Assembly: GCA_003278875.1 (NCBI GenBank)
Contig: QCCQ01000003.1
Span: 1-64,000, forward strand
Direction: 5' to 3'
DNA: 64,000 bases
DNA from: Prochlorococcus sp. AG-347-L21
Lineage (GTDB): Bacteria > Cyanobacteriota > Cyanobacteriia > PCC-6307 > Cyanobiaceae
The notes below the pieces were generated by a model, which had not been told where the DNA came from, did no database searches, and saw only the letters and a program-made list of their open reading frames with translations. A program made the position numbers and the translations under genes. This document shows positions 28,553 through 39,404 of this stretch, in pieces (position 1 is the stretch's first letter; each line of letters opens with the position of its first letter).

Positions 28553-29464
28553 TTATCTTGATTTGGTCAACTGTTTAATGTAAATCATATTTAGAGGGAT
28601 CCTAAGTATCTCAAGTGCAAGTCTATTTCTTCTTATATTTACTAGAAATTTTAATAAAGGAAGGATTCTATCAACACTGATTAGTCCTCCCAAGCAAAGA
28701 ATTTGCCAAAGTAAATTATGGAGAGGAGTTAATTGAATCATAAATCTAACCCTTAAATTTGGATGTTTCTTATAAAATACTAAAGCCATTTTTGCCCTCT
28801 CTTTTTCTTGAGCTATTAATGAATCTATTTGTTCGCAATTAAATGGCGGATGCCAATGAAAACCTACTGCATTTGGGCATTTAATTAATTTTGTCCCAAT
28901 TTTTTTTAATCTTTCTCCAAGTTCTAAATCCTCCCAGCCGTAAAGACTAAAAGAAGTATCAAATAATCCCACACTTAAAATCAATTCTTTTGATATCGCT
29001 ACATTCCCAGTAGCAAAGTATGCAAAAGAAGTGTCAATTATTTTATGTTTTTCACTCTGAGGATTTGGAAAATTAGATGTATTTACTACCGAGCCATAGG
29101 TAAAACATTTTTTATCATTTTTTCTCCAAAATGCAAGTAATTTTTCTACGTGGCAATTTATAAAATTGTCTAAAACAATAAGATCACTATCAATGAATAT
29201 AATTATTTCATATTTTGATTTAATCACTCCCAGATTTCTTCCAAGTGCAGGCCCTCCATGTTCTTGCTGAAATAGAACAACGTGTGGGAGATTAGCTTTG
29301 TTTTTATTTATCCATGAGGTTGTTCCATCAGTTGATCCATCATCAACTACTATTACTTCATAATTTCTGATATTTGTATTTAATTTTTGATTCTCAAGCG
29401 CAAAGAGACATTTCTCTAATATAGGTAATCTATTGTAAGTCGGTATAACAATACTTACATTCAT
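28553..29464 (-). CDS. Family 2 glycosyltransferase
   Basis: The GT-A fold is visible. The start is SIVIPTYNR (4-12), the nucleotide-binding VVDDGST is near 40, the metal-binding DxD-like FIDSDLIVL is near 95 and the acceptor-side ED motif is in YGWEDLELGERL near 180. It transfers a sugar from an NDP-sugar to an unknown acceptor, probably a surface glycan. The 303 residues include no transmembrane segment except a hydrophobic C-terminal stretch around 245. It lies just upstream of the rpsB promoter region, facing the same way. Confidence 0.88.
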   Translation of the reverse strand: MNVSIVIPTYNRLPILEKCLFALENQKLNTNIRNYEVIVVDDGSTDGTTSWINKNKANLPHVVLFQQEHGGPALGRNLGVIKSKYEIIIFIDSDLIVLDNFINCHVEKLLAFWRKNDKKCFTYGSVVNTSNFPNPQSEKHKIIDTSFAYFATGNVAISKELILSVGLFDTSFSLYGWEDLELGERLKKIGTKLIKCPNAVGFHWHPPFNCEQIDSLIAQEKERAKMALVFYKKHPNLRVRFMIQLTPLHNLLWQILCLGGLISVDRILPLLKFLVNIRRNRLALEILRIPLNMIYIKQLTKSR

Positions 29465-29526
29465 GATTATGTCTTAAATATGCATATTATATTGAACTCC
29501 AAAAGATGAAAATAAAAAATATTTAC

Positions 29527-29676
29527 TTAATCAGCTGCGCCGCCATTATTTGCTGTACCTGTAACGTTTCCACCATCAGGTCTTCCATCAGTTCTTAATT
29601 TCCTTTTTTTGAATTTTCTAGCATAGGCTCTATTACGTTCCTGCTTTTCTTTTTTTAGATTCCTTCTCTTAGACAT
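29527..29676 (-). CDS. Small basic protein, 49 aa
   Basis: The frame runs from ATG 29676 to TAA 29527. The first 30 residues are very basic (MSKRRNLKKEKQERNRAYAR), while the tail is Gly/Asn/Ala-rich and uncharged. A nucleic-acid or ribosome-binding role is suggested by the charge alone. It lies between the glycosyltransferase and devA on the same strand (18 bases after devA's upstream neighbour gap). No family is recognised, but the regular codon use and strong charge bias support a real gene. Confidence 0.62.
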   Translation of the reverse strand: MSKRRNLKKEKQERNRAYARKFKKRKLRTDGRPDGGNVTGTANNGGAAD

Positions 29677-29694
29677 AAAATTTTTAACTTTTAA

Positions 29695-30423
29695 TTATAT
29701 TAGCTCACCATGAGCACTATATATTTTACCATCCTCCATATTTAATATCCTATCAGCCATATCAGAAATTCTTGGATCATGCGTCACCATAAGTACAGAA
29801 CAATTTTGCTCTTTTGCTAGTTTCCTTAAAAGGGTTACTATTTCTCTTCCTGTCACGCTATCTAATGCAGAAGTGGGCTCATCAGCTAATAAAAGTTTTG
29901 GATTGGCAGATAAAGCTCGAGCAATTGCAACTCTCTGTTTCTGGCCGCCAGATAAGTCATTAGGCAACTTTTTATGATGTTCTTCTAATCCTACCGCTGA
30001 CAACCAATTACGTGCTATTTCACGTCTTTGCAAATATGTTAAACCTTTTATTAAATCGGAGCCCATCTGGACATTTTGTTCCGCTGTTAAACATCTCAGA
30101 AGATTGTGACCTTGAAAAATCATTCCAATACTTCTTCTAAGAATCTGACGAGTTTTCCTTGATGCTCCATTTAATTGATTATTCAATACAGTTAAATCTC
30201 CACTTTGACAGGTTCTTAATGCACCAATTAATGTTAAAAGAGTCGTTTTACCACATCCAGAGGGTCCTTTCAAAAGAACTAACTCTCCTTTATCAATATT
30301 TAAATTAACGTCATTAAGAACTTGTTTTTTATTCTCATTTTTTCCATAAAAGTGACTCAAATTATTTATTGAGACTGTTTTAAGGTTTTTAACATTATTT
30401 TTTGATTTATTAGCTTTAACCAT
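29695..30423 (-). CDS. devA: DevA-type ABC transporter ATPase
   Basis: This is a MacB/LolD-like ATPase subunit, with Walker A GPSGCGKTT near 55, signature LSGGQKQRVAIARAL and Walker B LLADEPTSALD. Together with the adjacent DevC permease and DevB fusion protein it forms a DevBCA exporter. In heterocystous cyanobacteria that exporter deposits glycolipids; in unicellular forms its cargo is unknown. It begins 13 bases after devC. The 25-residue N-terminal extension is Lys/Asn-rich. Confidence 0.9.
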   Translation of the reverse strand: MVKANKSKNNVKNLKTVSINNLSHFYGKNENKKQVLNDVNLNIDKGELVLLKGPSGCGKTTLLTLIGALRTCQSGDLTVLNNQLNGASRKTRQILRRSIGMIFQGHNLLRCLTAEQNVQMGSDLIKGLTYLQRREIARNWLSAVGLEEHHKKLPNDLSGGQKQRVAIARALSANPKLLLADEPTSALDSVTGREIVTLLRKLAKEQNCSVLMVTHDPRISDMADRILNMEDGKIYSAHGELI

Positions 30424-30436
30424 CTATCTTCAATTG

Positions 30437-31609
30437 TTAAAAAATTTCGGCAGGATCAGCGTCAACTAATTTACGCATTGCAACAGCAGCGGACCCCATG
30501 CACATAACTAAAACTAATACGAAAATTAAAATAGTTTTGTCTGCGTCCATTATTATTGGGAGTTTAGTAGAACTTCTTATAACTGAGTAAAGTATTTGAC
30601 CAGAGAAATAAGCAGGTAAATAACCAAACAATGCCAACAAAAACCCCTCTCTGGCTACAACAAAGAAAAGGGACTTAAGTCTATACCCCATTGCCAATAA
30701 GGTGGCGTACTCTGGGAGGTGATCTGTAACATCACTATAAAGAATTTGATAAACAACCACACACCCTACAACGAAACCCATCAATGCTCCCAAACTAAAT
30801 ATAAAACCTATTGCAGTACTATTTTTCCAATAATTCTTCTCAAATTCTATAAATTGACTTTTTGTAAGAACCTTAACATCATTTGGGAGTGAGTTATTTA
30901 ATATCCTTGAAATCAATTCAGGATCAGATCCCTTCTTTAGCTTTACCAAACCAATTTCTATACTGCCAGGTGGATTTGCAGGAAAAAGTCTTAGGAAGGT
31001 TTCTCGACTAGTTATCAAATTACCATCTGCGCCAAAAGATGGTCCCAACTCCACAAGGCCCTCAACAATTACTCTTTTACCCGCAACCTCAGTCTCAACT
31101 TTTTTTTTAGATAAGAACCATTCTTCAATCGGTCCAAATTCAGGTCTAGATAGTTTGTCAAAAAGAACTCTTGATGGATTTCTCAATTTATAAGCTTTTT
31201 TTGAGAATCCCTCATCTAAAAGAAGTGAATCGGAGGGATTAAAACCTAATGCAAGTATTGATCTGGTTTTAAGATTTTCGGGATTTCTCCAAAGTAAATA
31301 ATTTAGATTAACGGGAGCAGTTTTTTCAACATCCTCTACTGCGAGAGTTTGAATTAATCTTCTTTTTGGAAATCCACTCATGCTTATAGAACTTTTTGAT
31401 CTGGGACTTATCAAAACAAGATCGGCATCTAGAAGTTTATGAATAGTTACGCTCGTATCAAATAAACCATCTCTAAAACCTAATTGCATAAACATCAAAA
31501 TCCCTGCAAAACTGATTCCAGCTATTGCAACAGCTAACCTTAATGGTTGCCTGGTTAATAACAACCAAGCTAATGGTATTTTTCTAAATTTTAAAAAAGA
31601 AAAACTCAT
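30437..31609 (-). CDS. devC: DevC-type ABC exporter permease
   Basis: This is a FtsX/MacB-like permease with one N-terminal transmembrane segment (about 20-42), a large periplasmic domain (about 45-265) and three C-terminal membrane segments. The typical DevC start KIPLAWLLLTRQPLRLAVAIAG is visible. The length (390 aa) is standard. Its start overlaps the devB stop by one base (TAATG), so translation is coupled. It encodes the membrane channel part of the exporter. Confidence 0.9.
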   Translation of the reverse strand: MSFSFLKFRKIPLAWLLLTRQPLRLAVAIAGISFAGILMFMQLGFRDGLFDTSVTIHKLLDADLVLISPRSKSSISMSGFPKRRLIQTLAVEDVEKTAPVNLNYLLWRNPENLKTRSILALGFNPSDSLLLDEGFSKKAYKLRNPSRVLFDKLSRPEFGPIEEWFLSKKKVETEVAGKRVIVEGLVELGPSFGADGNLITSRETFLRLFPANPPGSIEIGLVKLKKGSDPELISRILNNSLPNDVKVLTKSQFIEFEKNYWKNSTAIGFIFSLGALMGFVVGCVVVYQILYSDVTDHLPEYATLLAMGYRLKSLFFVVAREGFLLALFGYLPAYFSGQILYSVIRSSTKLPIIMDADKTILIFVLVLVMCMGSAAVAMRKLVDADPAEIF

Positions 31610-32522
31610 TAGGGAATAAATTTTGCAATCACTTTCATTCCTGCATAGTTTTGAACGATATCTATAGAATCTTGATCAAGTTTTACTAGTACCTCGATAA
31701 TTCGTGAATCAGCATCCCCTGTTGGATCAGTCGATAGAACTTTTCTTTGTTTTACCTGAGGACTAATCCTAATCACCTTTCCTTTAAGATTTTTTTGGAA
31801 ACCTCCATTCTCACTGCTCAATTCAACATTCTGAGAGATAAAGACCCTATCGATGTCAGATTCATAAACCTCTATCAAAGCTTCCATTTTTTGACTAGAA
31901 CCAATATCCAAAATTCCTTCATTTTGAGGTCTTTCACCAATTCTCGTGTTTATTCCAAGGATAAAACCATCAATTGGACTCCTGAGTTTTGAATTAAATA
32001 GATCTATCTTGATGTTTTTTTGATCTCCGATAAGGTTTATTTTCTGCTTTTGCAATTTTAATAATTCATCTTTTCTCTGTGAAAACTCTACAAAAGAATA
32101 TACATCTTTGTTCAAAGCCAACTCATACCTTTGAATTTGATCTTTCTTTAGGCTAATTTCTTGGTTAATAGTATTAATTAGATTTTCGTTTCTTTCAAGA
32201 TCAGCGATTAATTTCTCTCTATTTTCAAAGATTGCGAGGACATCACCTTTTTTTACAAAATCGCCTTCATTTACTAAAATTTCGACAATTCGGGGGGAAG
32301 AGCCAAACTGACTTATTGGAGCTGCCAATTGTCTAATCTCTCCCGAAGGAGAAAGTTGACCAAGTGCAGCAACAGCTGAAATAGGAGGTATGAAATCTGA
32401 ATTTATTTCCTCTTTAAGTTTTGAACTAGATTTATTATTTCCAGAACAGGAAATAACACCAAGAGATATTGGTGTAAATAATAATAAATAAATAAATATA
32501 TTTTTTAATATTTTTAATTTCA

Positions 32523-32523
<1 letters not shown>
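31609..32523 (-). CDS. devB: DevB/HlyD-type membrane fusion lipoprotein
   Basis: The N-terminus is a lipoprotein signal (hydrophobic 8-24, lipobox near GVISC26). A biotinyl-lipoyl half-motif (VNEGDFVKKGDVLAIFENRE), a coiled-coil hairpin (about 105-175) and a matching beta-barrel domain follow. DevB spans the periplasm between the DevC permease and an outer-membrane TolC-like channel, which is not in this window. At 304 aa it is shorter than Anabaena DevB. It overlaps both pcyA and devC by one base each. Confidence 0.88.
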
Positions 32524-33272
<749 letters not shown>

Positions 33273-33289
33273 TTAAAGAGAGAACCGAA

Positions 33290-34540
33290 ATGAAAGTAGG
33301 AGATGTTAACTACTACACCCATTCAAGCAAAACTAGATGTGTTTTTGTGGACAATAAAGAATTGCCGCTTATAAGCATTGATATTTGGTGCAAAGCAGGT
33401 TCTTCATTTGAGGATGTTGATAAAAATGGCACTGCTCATTTTCTAGAACATATGATTTTTAAAGGATCTAATAAAATAATGCCAGGTGAGTTTGACCATA
33501 AAATTGAATCACTAGGCGGAGTAAGTAACGCTTCAACTGGTTATGATGATGTACATTACCATGTCTTAGTTCCACCCAATAACTTTAAAGAATCACTTGC
33601 TCTTTTGACAAATATTGTCGTTGCTCCAGATTTTAATCCTGATGAATTTATAAAAGAAAAAGGGGTAGTTATTGATGAAATAAAACAACAAAATGATCAG
33701 CCTGAAGAGAGACTATATAATTATTTTTTGGAAAGGGTTTGGTTAAGTCCTAATTATGCCAATTCGATCTTGGGAACTGAAGATAGTATTAAAAACTTAG
33801 AGATAAATGACCTTGTGAAATTTCACAGCAAACATTACACTACTGAAAAAATTTGTATTGCAATTGCGGGTAATCTCTCCAAAGAAATTTATAAAATTTT
33901 TGAAAAAAGTGATCTATCTGGCATAAAAGAAAATCCAAATTTAATAAATCCAAAAAATAAACCTTCTCTAAAAATAAGGAATGGTAGAGAATCAGTTAAA
34001 TTTGATAATTTAGAGTTTTCAAGAATATTTATGGCTTGGTTTATCCCAAACCTAAATGATCAAAAAAATATTATTGGACTTGAGATATTAGCATCCATAC
34101 TCTCTGTTGGAAGAAACAGCAGATTAGTTAAAATTTTAAAAGAAGATAGTAATCTTGTTGAATCGGTATATGTAGATGTAAATGCTGGAGAATTAGGAGG
34201 ATTATTTATAATGGAAGCAAATTGTGAGGCGAAAGATATTGATTTAGTAGAAAAGCAAATTAATAAAACAATAGATGAGATCTTAAATTGTAAAGTCTTG
34301 TCTTTGGATGAAATAAAAAAAGCAATAAATATTGTTAAAAGTAATTATATCTTCAATTTAGAGACATCTACCCAACTCTCTTCATTCTTTGGAAATGAAC
34401 TTCTTTGGGGGAGAAAATCTTCTCTAAATAATCTAGAGAGTCATTTAAAATATTGGAATGACTTGGATAACTTCAAAGAGATCACAGAACATATACGTGG
34501 AGAGAAATTTACATTAGTTGCATCCCCTGGTAAATGTTAA
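33290..34540 (+). CDS. M16 family zinc peptidase (processing-peptidase-like, catalytic)
   Basis: This pitrilysin/MPP-type metalloprotease carries the inverted zinc motif HFLEH (about residues 47-51) with the distal Glu in the EKGVVIDEIKQ segment about 75 residues later, so it should be catalytically active. The two M16 domains fill 416 residues. It is followed by a second M16 gene that lacks the zinc motif, with a 7-base overlap. Such pairs form alpha/beta heterodimers that degrade or process peptides in the cytosol or periplasm. No signal peptide is evident. Confidence 0.92.
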   Translation: MKVGDVNYYTHSSKTRCVFVDNKELPLISIDIWCKAGSSFEDVDKNGTAHFLEHMIFKGSNKIMPGEFDHKIESLGGVSNASTGYDDVHYHVLVPPNNFKESLALLTNIVVAPDFNPDEFIKEKGVVIDEIKQQNDQPEERLYNYFLERVWLSPNYANSILGTEDSIKNLEINDLVKFHSKHYTTEKICIAIAGNLSKEIYKIFEKSDLSGIKENPNLINPKNKPSLKIRNGRESVKFDNLEFSRIFMAWFIPNLNDQKNIIGLEILASILSVGRNSRLVKILKEDSNLVESVYVDVNAGELGGLFIMEANCEAKDIDLVEKQINKTIDEILNCKVLSLDEIKKAINIVKSNYIFNLETSTQLSSFFGNELLWGRKSSLNNLESHLKYWNDLDNFKEITEHIRGEKFTLVASPGKC

Positions 34541-35751
34541 AAAGATATTTTTTAAATAATAAAAAAAGAAATTTTTCAACTGCTTCAATTTGGATTAAAG
34601 GGGGGAGTGATATGGATAGTACTGGCAAAAAAGGGATAAACAAGATCCTTTGTTCATTACTTACCAGAGAATGTGAAGGTTTTAACAATTTCACTCTCTC
34701 TGAATATATTGAGTCCTATGGAGCAGAATTAAATCAAGAAATATTTGAAGATGGTATTTCAATAAGTATTAAATCCCTAAATGAACATTTCAGCAAATTA
34801 TTCCCCATATTAGAATTAATAATTAATAAGCCAATTCTCTCGGAAACTGAATTTAAAAAAGTAAAAAAATCTTCTATTGATCACATTAAAAAAGAAAAAG
34901 AGAATCCATTCAATATCTGTTTTGAAAAATGGAGAAAAATTGTTTACTCAAATCATCCTTACGCTTTTAACACAATAGGCAATGCTAATGATGTCTCAAA
35001 GATTACCTATGAAGATGTTTTGCTTGAGTTTAAAAATTTAAAAAATAGAGAAAAGTATTTAATTTCAAATAATCCCGAAATAAATGGAGAAAATTTTGGA
35101 ACACTTGAAAAAATAATCTTAAAAGAAAAATCAGATCCTTTGAATCATAATTTAAATACTACGAATAGATTTGATTACATTAATAATGATTCAAATCAAA
35201 CAATATTAATGATGGGGGACCAAACTTGCTCAAGAAGAAGTAGTGAATATTTTCCTCTTAAGGTTTTGGAGTCATATTTATCTTATGGTATGAGCGCTGC
35301 TTTATTTAAACTTTTCAGAGAAAAACATGGAATCACTTACGATTTAGGTGTTTATTATCCTATCAGGAGTGGAAATGCCCCATTTTTAATTTATTTATCC
35401 GTATCTAATGATCAAGCACTTTTTGCTTTTGAGCTTTTATCAACACTATGGAAAAATTTACTTTTAAAACCGTTGACTGATGCTGAAATATTTTTAGCCA
35501 AAGAAAAACTAAAAGGTTCTTTTCTATTAGGAAATCAATCGCTTGATGAAATTTTACAGAGAAAGATACAGTTAGTTAGTTATGGTATTTCACCAATTTT
35601 TGAGAACGATTTAAATTCAAAAATAGAGGAAATTTCTTCGTTAGATATTTTGAAATTAACTAATAAGTATTTTTCAAAACCTTTTTTGACTATTTCTGGT
35701 AATAAAAATATATGTTTAGAAATTTTTAATAGGTTTAAGAAAAACTTTTAG
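34534..35751 (+). CDS. M16 family peptidase homologue lacking the zinc motif
   Basis: The fold follows the M16 pattern (TASIWIKGGSDMDSTGKKG, GINKILCSLLTRECEG, later LFREKHGITYDLGVYYP), but at the place of the zinc HXXEH box it reads INKILCSL, so no metal site remains. The C-terminal R/Y glycine-rich substrate loop is present. Paired with the catalytic gene upstream, from which it overlaps by 7 bases, it is probably the non-catalytic subunit of a heterodimer. The length (405 aa) is normal for the family. Confidence 0.9.
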   Translation: MLKRYFLNNKKRNFSTASIWIKGGSDMDSTGKKGINKILCSLLTRECEGFNNFTLSEYIESYGAELNQEIFEDGISISIKSLNEHFSKLFPILELIINKPILSETEFKKVKKSSIDHIKKEKENPFNICFEKWRKIVYSNHPYAFNTIGNANDVSKITYEDVLLEFKNLKNREKYLISNNPEINGENFGTLEKIILKEKSDPLNHNLNTTNRFDYINNDSNQTILMMGDQTCSRRSSEYFPLKVLESYLSYGMSAALFKLFREKHGITYDLGVYYPIRSGNAPFLIYLSVSNDQALFAFELLSTLWKNLLLKPLTDAEIFLAKEKLKGSFLLGNQSLDEILQRKIQLVSYGISPIFENDLNSKIEEISSLDILKLTNKYFSKPFLTISGNKNICLEIFNRFKKNF

Positions 35752-35752
35752 A

Positions 35753-35962
35753 TTAGTTTTTCTTAATCTTATCAATATCTATTAAAAACGAACCTCTCCT
35801 AAACTTTACTTCAACAGTATCTGGAGATTTAATTGAAAGGATTTCCCCAATTTCATCAATTGCAACTAGATCGGGTGGTCTTAACATCGGCATATTATCT
35901 GAAGTCTTCAAGTAAGAGACTGGTGCAATCAACTTAACCTTATCATTGATCTCAAATTTCAT
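35753..35962 (-). CDS. sipA: SipA-like small SH3-fold protein (DUF3148)
   Basis: The 69-residue sequence, with its KVKLIAPVSYLKTSDNMPML RPPDLV core and a VEVKFRRGSFLID end, matches the cyanobacterial SipA/Ssl3451 family. In Synechococcus SipA binds and stimulates the essential histidine kinase NblS (Hik33), which controls high-light and photosystem genes. It converges with the second M16 gene with 1 base between the stops. The call is based on conserved motifs only. Confidence 0.82.
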   Translation of the reverse strand: MKFEINDKVKLIAPVSYLKTSDNMPMLRPPDLVAIDEIGEILSIKSPDTVEVKFRRGSFLIDIDKIKKN

Positions 35963-36070
35963 TTATAAATTAGTTACATTAAAGAGTAGTATAAGCATAA
36001 AGTTAGAGAAAATATCAACGAAATGCACTGATTCATTCTAGAATCCTAGGAATTGATTTTGTACAAATTA

Positions 36071-37984
36071 ATGAATCAAAAATTTAAAACATTAATTTTA
36101 TGGGCTTTACCTATACTTTTAGTAATAGCACTTTCCTACCAATTTTTATCTTCAAGCAACGTTGATTCGCTTAAATCTAATGGCACTACTGTTGCACCAA
36201 GAAATTCAGCGGTAGCAAGAGTAAGTTACGGCAGATTTTTAGATTATATTAATTCGGGAAGGGTTACATCTGTTGATATTTTTGAGGGAGGCAGAAATGC
36301 AGTTATAGAGACAATAGATTCGGATTTAGATAATAAAGTTCAAAGGTTGCGTGTAGATCTTCCCGGCTTAACTCCAGAACTTATAAATACATTAAAAAAT
36401 GAGGGAATTAGTTTTGATGTCCATCCAATAAAAACAGCTCCTCCTGCATTAGGAATTTTAGGTAATTTACTCTTCCCGGCTATCTTAATTGGAGGTTTAA
36501 TTTTGTTAGCGAGGAGGTCAAATGGTATGCCTGGAGGTCCTGGCCAAGCTATGCAGTTTGGAAAAACTAAAGCAAGATTTGCAATGGAAGCTGAAACTGG
36601 AGTTGTATTCGATGATGTTGCAGGCGTTAATGAAGCTAAACAGGATTTGCAAGAAGTTGTCACTTTTCTAAAAAAACCAGAAAAATTTACTTCTGTAGGA
36701 GCAAGAATTCCCAAAGGTGTTCTATTGGTAGGACCTCCTGGTACTGGTAAAACACTTTTAGCTAAAGCAATCGCAGGTGAAGCTGGTGTACCATTCTTCT
36801 CATTATCAGGTTCTGAATTTGTTGAAATGTTTGTTGGTGTTGGCGCTAGTAGAGTTAGAGACCTTTTCAAAAGAGCTAAAGAGAATAGTCCATGTTTAAT
36901 TTTTATTGATGAAATCGATGCAGTCGGAAGGCAGAGAGGTGCAGGTATTGGTGGAGGTAATGATGAGAGAGAACAAACTCTCAATCAATTACTTACTGAA
37001 ATGGATGGTTTCGAAGGTAATAGTGGCATTATAATAATTGCAGCCACAAATAGGCCCGATGTTTTAGACTCAGCTCTAATGAGACCAGGCAGATTCGACA
37101 GACAGGTAACTGTAGATGCACCTGATATCAAGGGCAGACTATCAATATTGGAAGTTCATGCTAGGAATAAGAAACTTCAAGAGGATTTAACGCTTGAAAG
37201 TATTGCGAGGAGAACACCAGGTTTCACTGGAGCAGACTTAGCGAATTTATTAAATGAGGCTGCTATATTAACTGCCAGGAGGAGAAAAGACTCTATAAGT
37301 ATCTCAGAAATTGATGACTCTGTAGATAGGATTGTAGCAGGAATGGAAGGTTCTCCATTAACAGATGGTAGAAGCAAGAGATTAATTGCCTATCATGAAG
37401 TTGGCCATGCTCTCATAGGTTCACTTGTCAAAGCCCATGATCCTGTTCAAAAAGTGACCGTCATCCCAAGAGGTCAAGCTAAAGGATTAACTTGGTTTAC
37501 CCCAGATGATGAACAAACCCTTGTTAGCAGGGCGCAATTAAAAGCGAGGATAATGGGTGCTTTAGGAGGAAGAGCCGCTGAAGATGTAGTTTTTGGAGAA
37601 GGTGAGATTACAACAGGAGCAGGAGGTGATTTCCAACAAGTTGCTTCAATGGCCCGCCAAATGGTTACTAGATTTGGGATGAGTAATCTAGGTCCGATAG
37701 CTTTAGAAAGTGGTAATCAAGAAGTATTTGTTGGTAGAGACTTAATGACTAGAAGTGAAGTTTCTGATTCAATCTCTAAACAAATAGATGAAAGTGTAAG
37801 AATAATGGTCAAAGAATGTTATAAAGAAACTTACGATATAGTAAGCAAAAATAGAGAAGCTATGGATAAGATAGTTGACCTATTAATCGAAAAAGAAACA
37901 TTAAATGGTGATGAATTTGAGAGTATTCTTTCCAAATTCACCAATATTCCTAAGAAAGAGAGAACACCTCAATTACTTAGCTAA
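36071..37984 (+). CDS. ftsH: Membrane ATP-dependent zinc metalloprotease FtsH
   Basis: FtsH degrades damaged membrane proteins, including photosystem II D1 in cyanobacteria. It has two N-terminal membrane segments (about 8-26 and 125-143), Walker A GPPGTGKT at 221-228, Walker [10 protein letters not shown], the SRH region and the zinc site HEVGH from about residue 442. I chose ATG 36071 (MNQKFKTL). The upstream TTG at 36053 would add six poorly conserved residues. The length is then 637. Its last four bases overlap the end of the convergent clpP. Confidence 0.96.
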   Translation: MNQKFKTLILWALPILLVIALSYQFLSSSNVDSLKSNGTTVAPRNSAVARVSYGRFLDYINSGRVTSVDIFEGGRNAVIETIDSDLDNKVQRLRVDLPGLTPELINTLKNEGISFDVHPIKTAPPALGILGNLLFPAILIGGLILLARRSNGMPGGPGQAMQFGKTKARFAMEAETGVVFDDVAGVNEAKQDLQEVVTFLKKPEKFTSVGARIPKGVLLVGPPGTGKTLLAKAIAGEAGVPFFSLSGSEFVEMFVGVGASRVRDLFKRAKENSPCLIFIDEIDAVGRQRGAGIGGGNDEREQTLNQLLTEMDGFEGNSGIIIIAATNRPDVLDSALMRPGRFDRQVTVDAPDIKGRLSILEVHARNKKLQEDLTLESIARRTPGFTGADLANLLNEAAILTARRRKDSISISEIDDSVDRIVAGMEGSPLTDGRSKRLIAYHEVGHALIGSLVKAHDPVQKVTVIPRGQAKGLTWFTPDDEQTLVSRAQLKARIMGALGGRAAEDVVFGEGEITTGAGGDFQQVASMARQMVTRFGMSNLGPIALESGNQEVFVGRDLMTRSEVSDSISKQIDESVRIMVKECYKETYDIVSKNREAMDKIVDLLIEKETLNGDEFESILSKFTNIPKKERTPQLLS

Positions 37985-38568
37985 ATTTTTATTGGTTTCT
38001 TATCTAACACCAGATCAATTAAACCATACTCAACAGCTTCGTTTGGGGACATATAGAAATCTCTATCAGTATCTTCTTTAATAGTGTCATAATCCTTTCC
38101 AGTTCTTTCTGATAATTCAGTATTTAGTCGTTCTTTTAAGAACAAAATTTCATCTGCTTGAATTCTTATATCACTGGCTTGTCCTCTAGCGCCTCCAAGT
38201 GGTTGATGAATCATTATTCTCGAATGTCTAAGGCTGCTCCTTTTACCTTTAGTACCTGCCGCAAGCAAAAATGCACCCATACTAGCTGCTAAGCCAACAC
38301 AAACTGTATGAATGTCAGGCTTTACATGTTGCATTGTGTCAAAGATACCTAATCCGTCATATACTGATCCTCCAGGTGAATTTATGTACATATAAATATC
38401 CTTCTCTGGATCCTCTGCCTCGAGAAACAATAATTGAGCAACAATTCTATTAGCAGTTTCACTAGTAACTTGTTCTCCTAAAAAGATTATTCTCTCTCTT
38501 AATAGTCTCGAATAAATATCAAAGACTCTTTCACTACCGCCCGATTCTTCTAAAACTAAAGGGATCAT
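37981..38568 (-). CDS. clpP: ATP-dependent Clp protease proteolytic subunit
   Basis: The catalytic Ser is in GLAASMGAF (S96), the His in MIHQP (H121) and the Asp in the DTDRDFYMS stretch near 170. ClpP forms the proteolytic double ring with ClpC or ClpX. At 195 aa it is standard. Cyanobacteria carry several ClpP paralogues, and which one this is cannot be decided from this window. It is divergent from thf1 and has a 4-base 3' overlap with ftsH. Confidence 0.96.
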   Translation of the reverse strand: MIPLVLEESGGSERVFDIYSRLLRERIIFLGEQVTSETANRIVAQLLFLEAEDPEKDIYMYINSPGGSVYDGLGIFDTMQHVKPDIHTVCVGLAASMGAFLLAAGTKGKRSSLRHSRIMIHQPLGGARGQASDIRIQADEILFLKERLNTELSERTGKDYDTIKEDTDRDFYMSPNEAVEYGLIDLVLDKKPIKI

Positions 38569-38648
38569 AATAATATTTATCTGTTTATTAGATATTAACT
38601 ATATTGAGTCAACATACGCTAACCTTATTAAGGTTTACATATAAAAAA

Positions 38649-39251
38649 TTGAAAGAAAAATTGACTGTTTCAGATAGCAAAAAGTTATTTCATGAAAAAT
38701 TTCCATACGTCATTCCAGGTTTATATAAAAGAATAGTTGATGAAATGCTTGTCGAACTTAATCTTTTGACCCATCAAAATGAATTTACGCAAGATTATCT
38801 CTTTTGTGTCGGCCTCACCGAAACATTCAAAGAATTAATGAAAGGATATCAACCTGAAAAACACTTGGATTTACTTTTTGAATCTTTATGCAGTTCTACA
38901 AATTTTGAGGCGAAGGAAATTAATGAAATATCTAAAAACTCTCAAAAAGAATTAAAGGATAAAACATCTGAAGATACTTTAAAGTTATTAGTAGAAAAAA
39001 GTAATTCTAAACTTTATCCTTCAAGGATTTTGAACTTAGGGATATATATATTAATTTCAAACTCCCAAGATTTCAAAGAGAAAAATGAATCAGATAAAAA
39101 TAAGATGACCTCTGATATTTTTGAGAAGTTAAGATTATCTGCTAATAAAGCAGAAAAAGATATTGGAATATACAAAAGCAGCATATCAAAAATGGAACAA
39201 GCAAAAGAATTAATTGAAGAGCTCAGAGTTAATAATAAGAAAAAAAACTAA
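38649..39251 (+). CDS. thf1: Thf1/Psb29, thylakoid formation protein
   Basis: The LTVSDSKKLFHEKFPYVIPGLYKRIVDEMLVE block is diagnostic of Thf1 (Psb29), a photosystem II biogenesis factor that interacts with FtsH in cyanobacteria. I chose the TTG at 38649 (LKEKLTVSDS), because the family typically starts just before this block. A TTG at 38604 would add 15 unlike residues. The C-terminal coiled coil (about 170-195) is typical. The gene stands next to clpP and ftsH, all protein quality-control and PSII-repair genes. Confidence 0.88.
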   Translation: MKEKLTVSDSKKLFHEKFPYVIPGLYKRIVDEMLVELNLLTHQNEFTQDYLFCVGLTETFKELMKGYQPEKHLDLLFESLCSSTNFEAKEINEISKNSQKELKDKTSEDTLKLLVEKSNSKLYPSRILNLGIYILISNSQDFKEKNESDKNKMTSDIFEKLRLSANKAEKDIGIYKSSISKMEQAKELIEELRVNNKKKN

Positions 39252-39263
39252 AAAAATTAATAA

Positions 39264-39404
39264 CTATTTTTTTAATCTTTTTTTATCTTTCCAAGAGACA
39301 TAGGATATATAAATTACAGCTAATGTTATGAATATGAGTAAAATAAACGATGTTAAGATAAGAAATTTACTTAAATAGACTTCATAAGTTAAAAATGAAA
39401 TCAT
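39264..39404 (-). CDS. Small single-pass membrane protein overlapping petN
   Basis: This frame runs from ATG 39404 to TAG 39264 and encodes 46 residues. It was too short for routine calling. Residues 14-35 are a strongly hydrophobic helix ([20 protein letters not shown]) followed by a basic tail (WKDKKRLKK), so the tail should be on the cytosolic side. The start codon overlaps the petN stop in an ATGA arrangement, which is strong evidence for translation. A small photosynthetic membrane subunit is possible but I cannot name it. Confidence 0.66.

Noticed and set aside
36038..36052. Short palindromes (ATTCTAGAAT, CCTAGG) before ftsH
   Set aside because: Too short and adjacent rather than paired; probably chance in AT-rich DNA.
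36340..36984. 214-codon open frame antisense to ftsH
   Set aside because: It lies fully inside the ftsH coding strand; its residues mirror the ATPase motifs in reverse, so it is a shadow.
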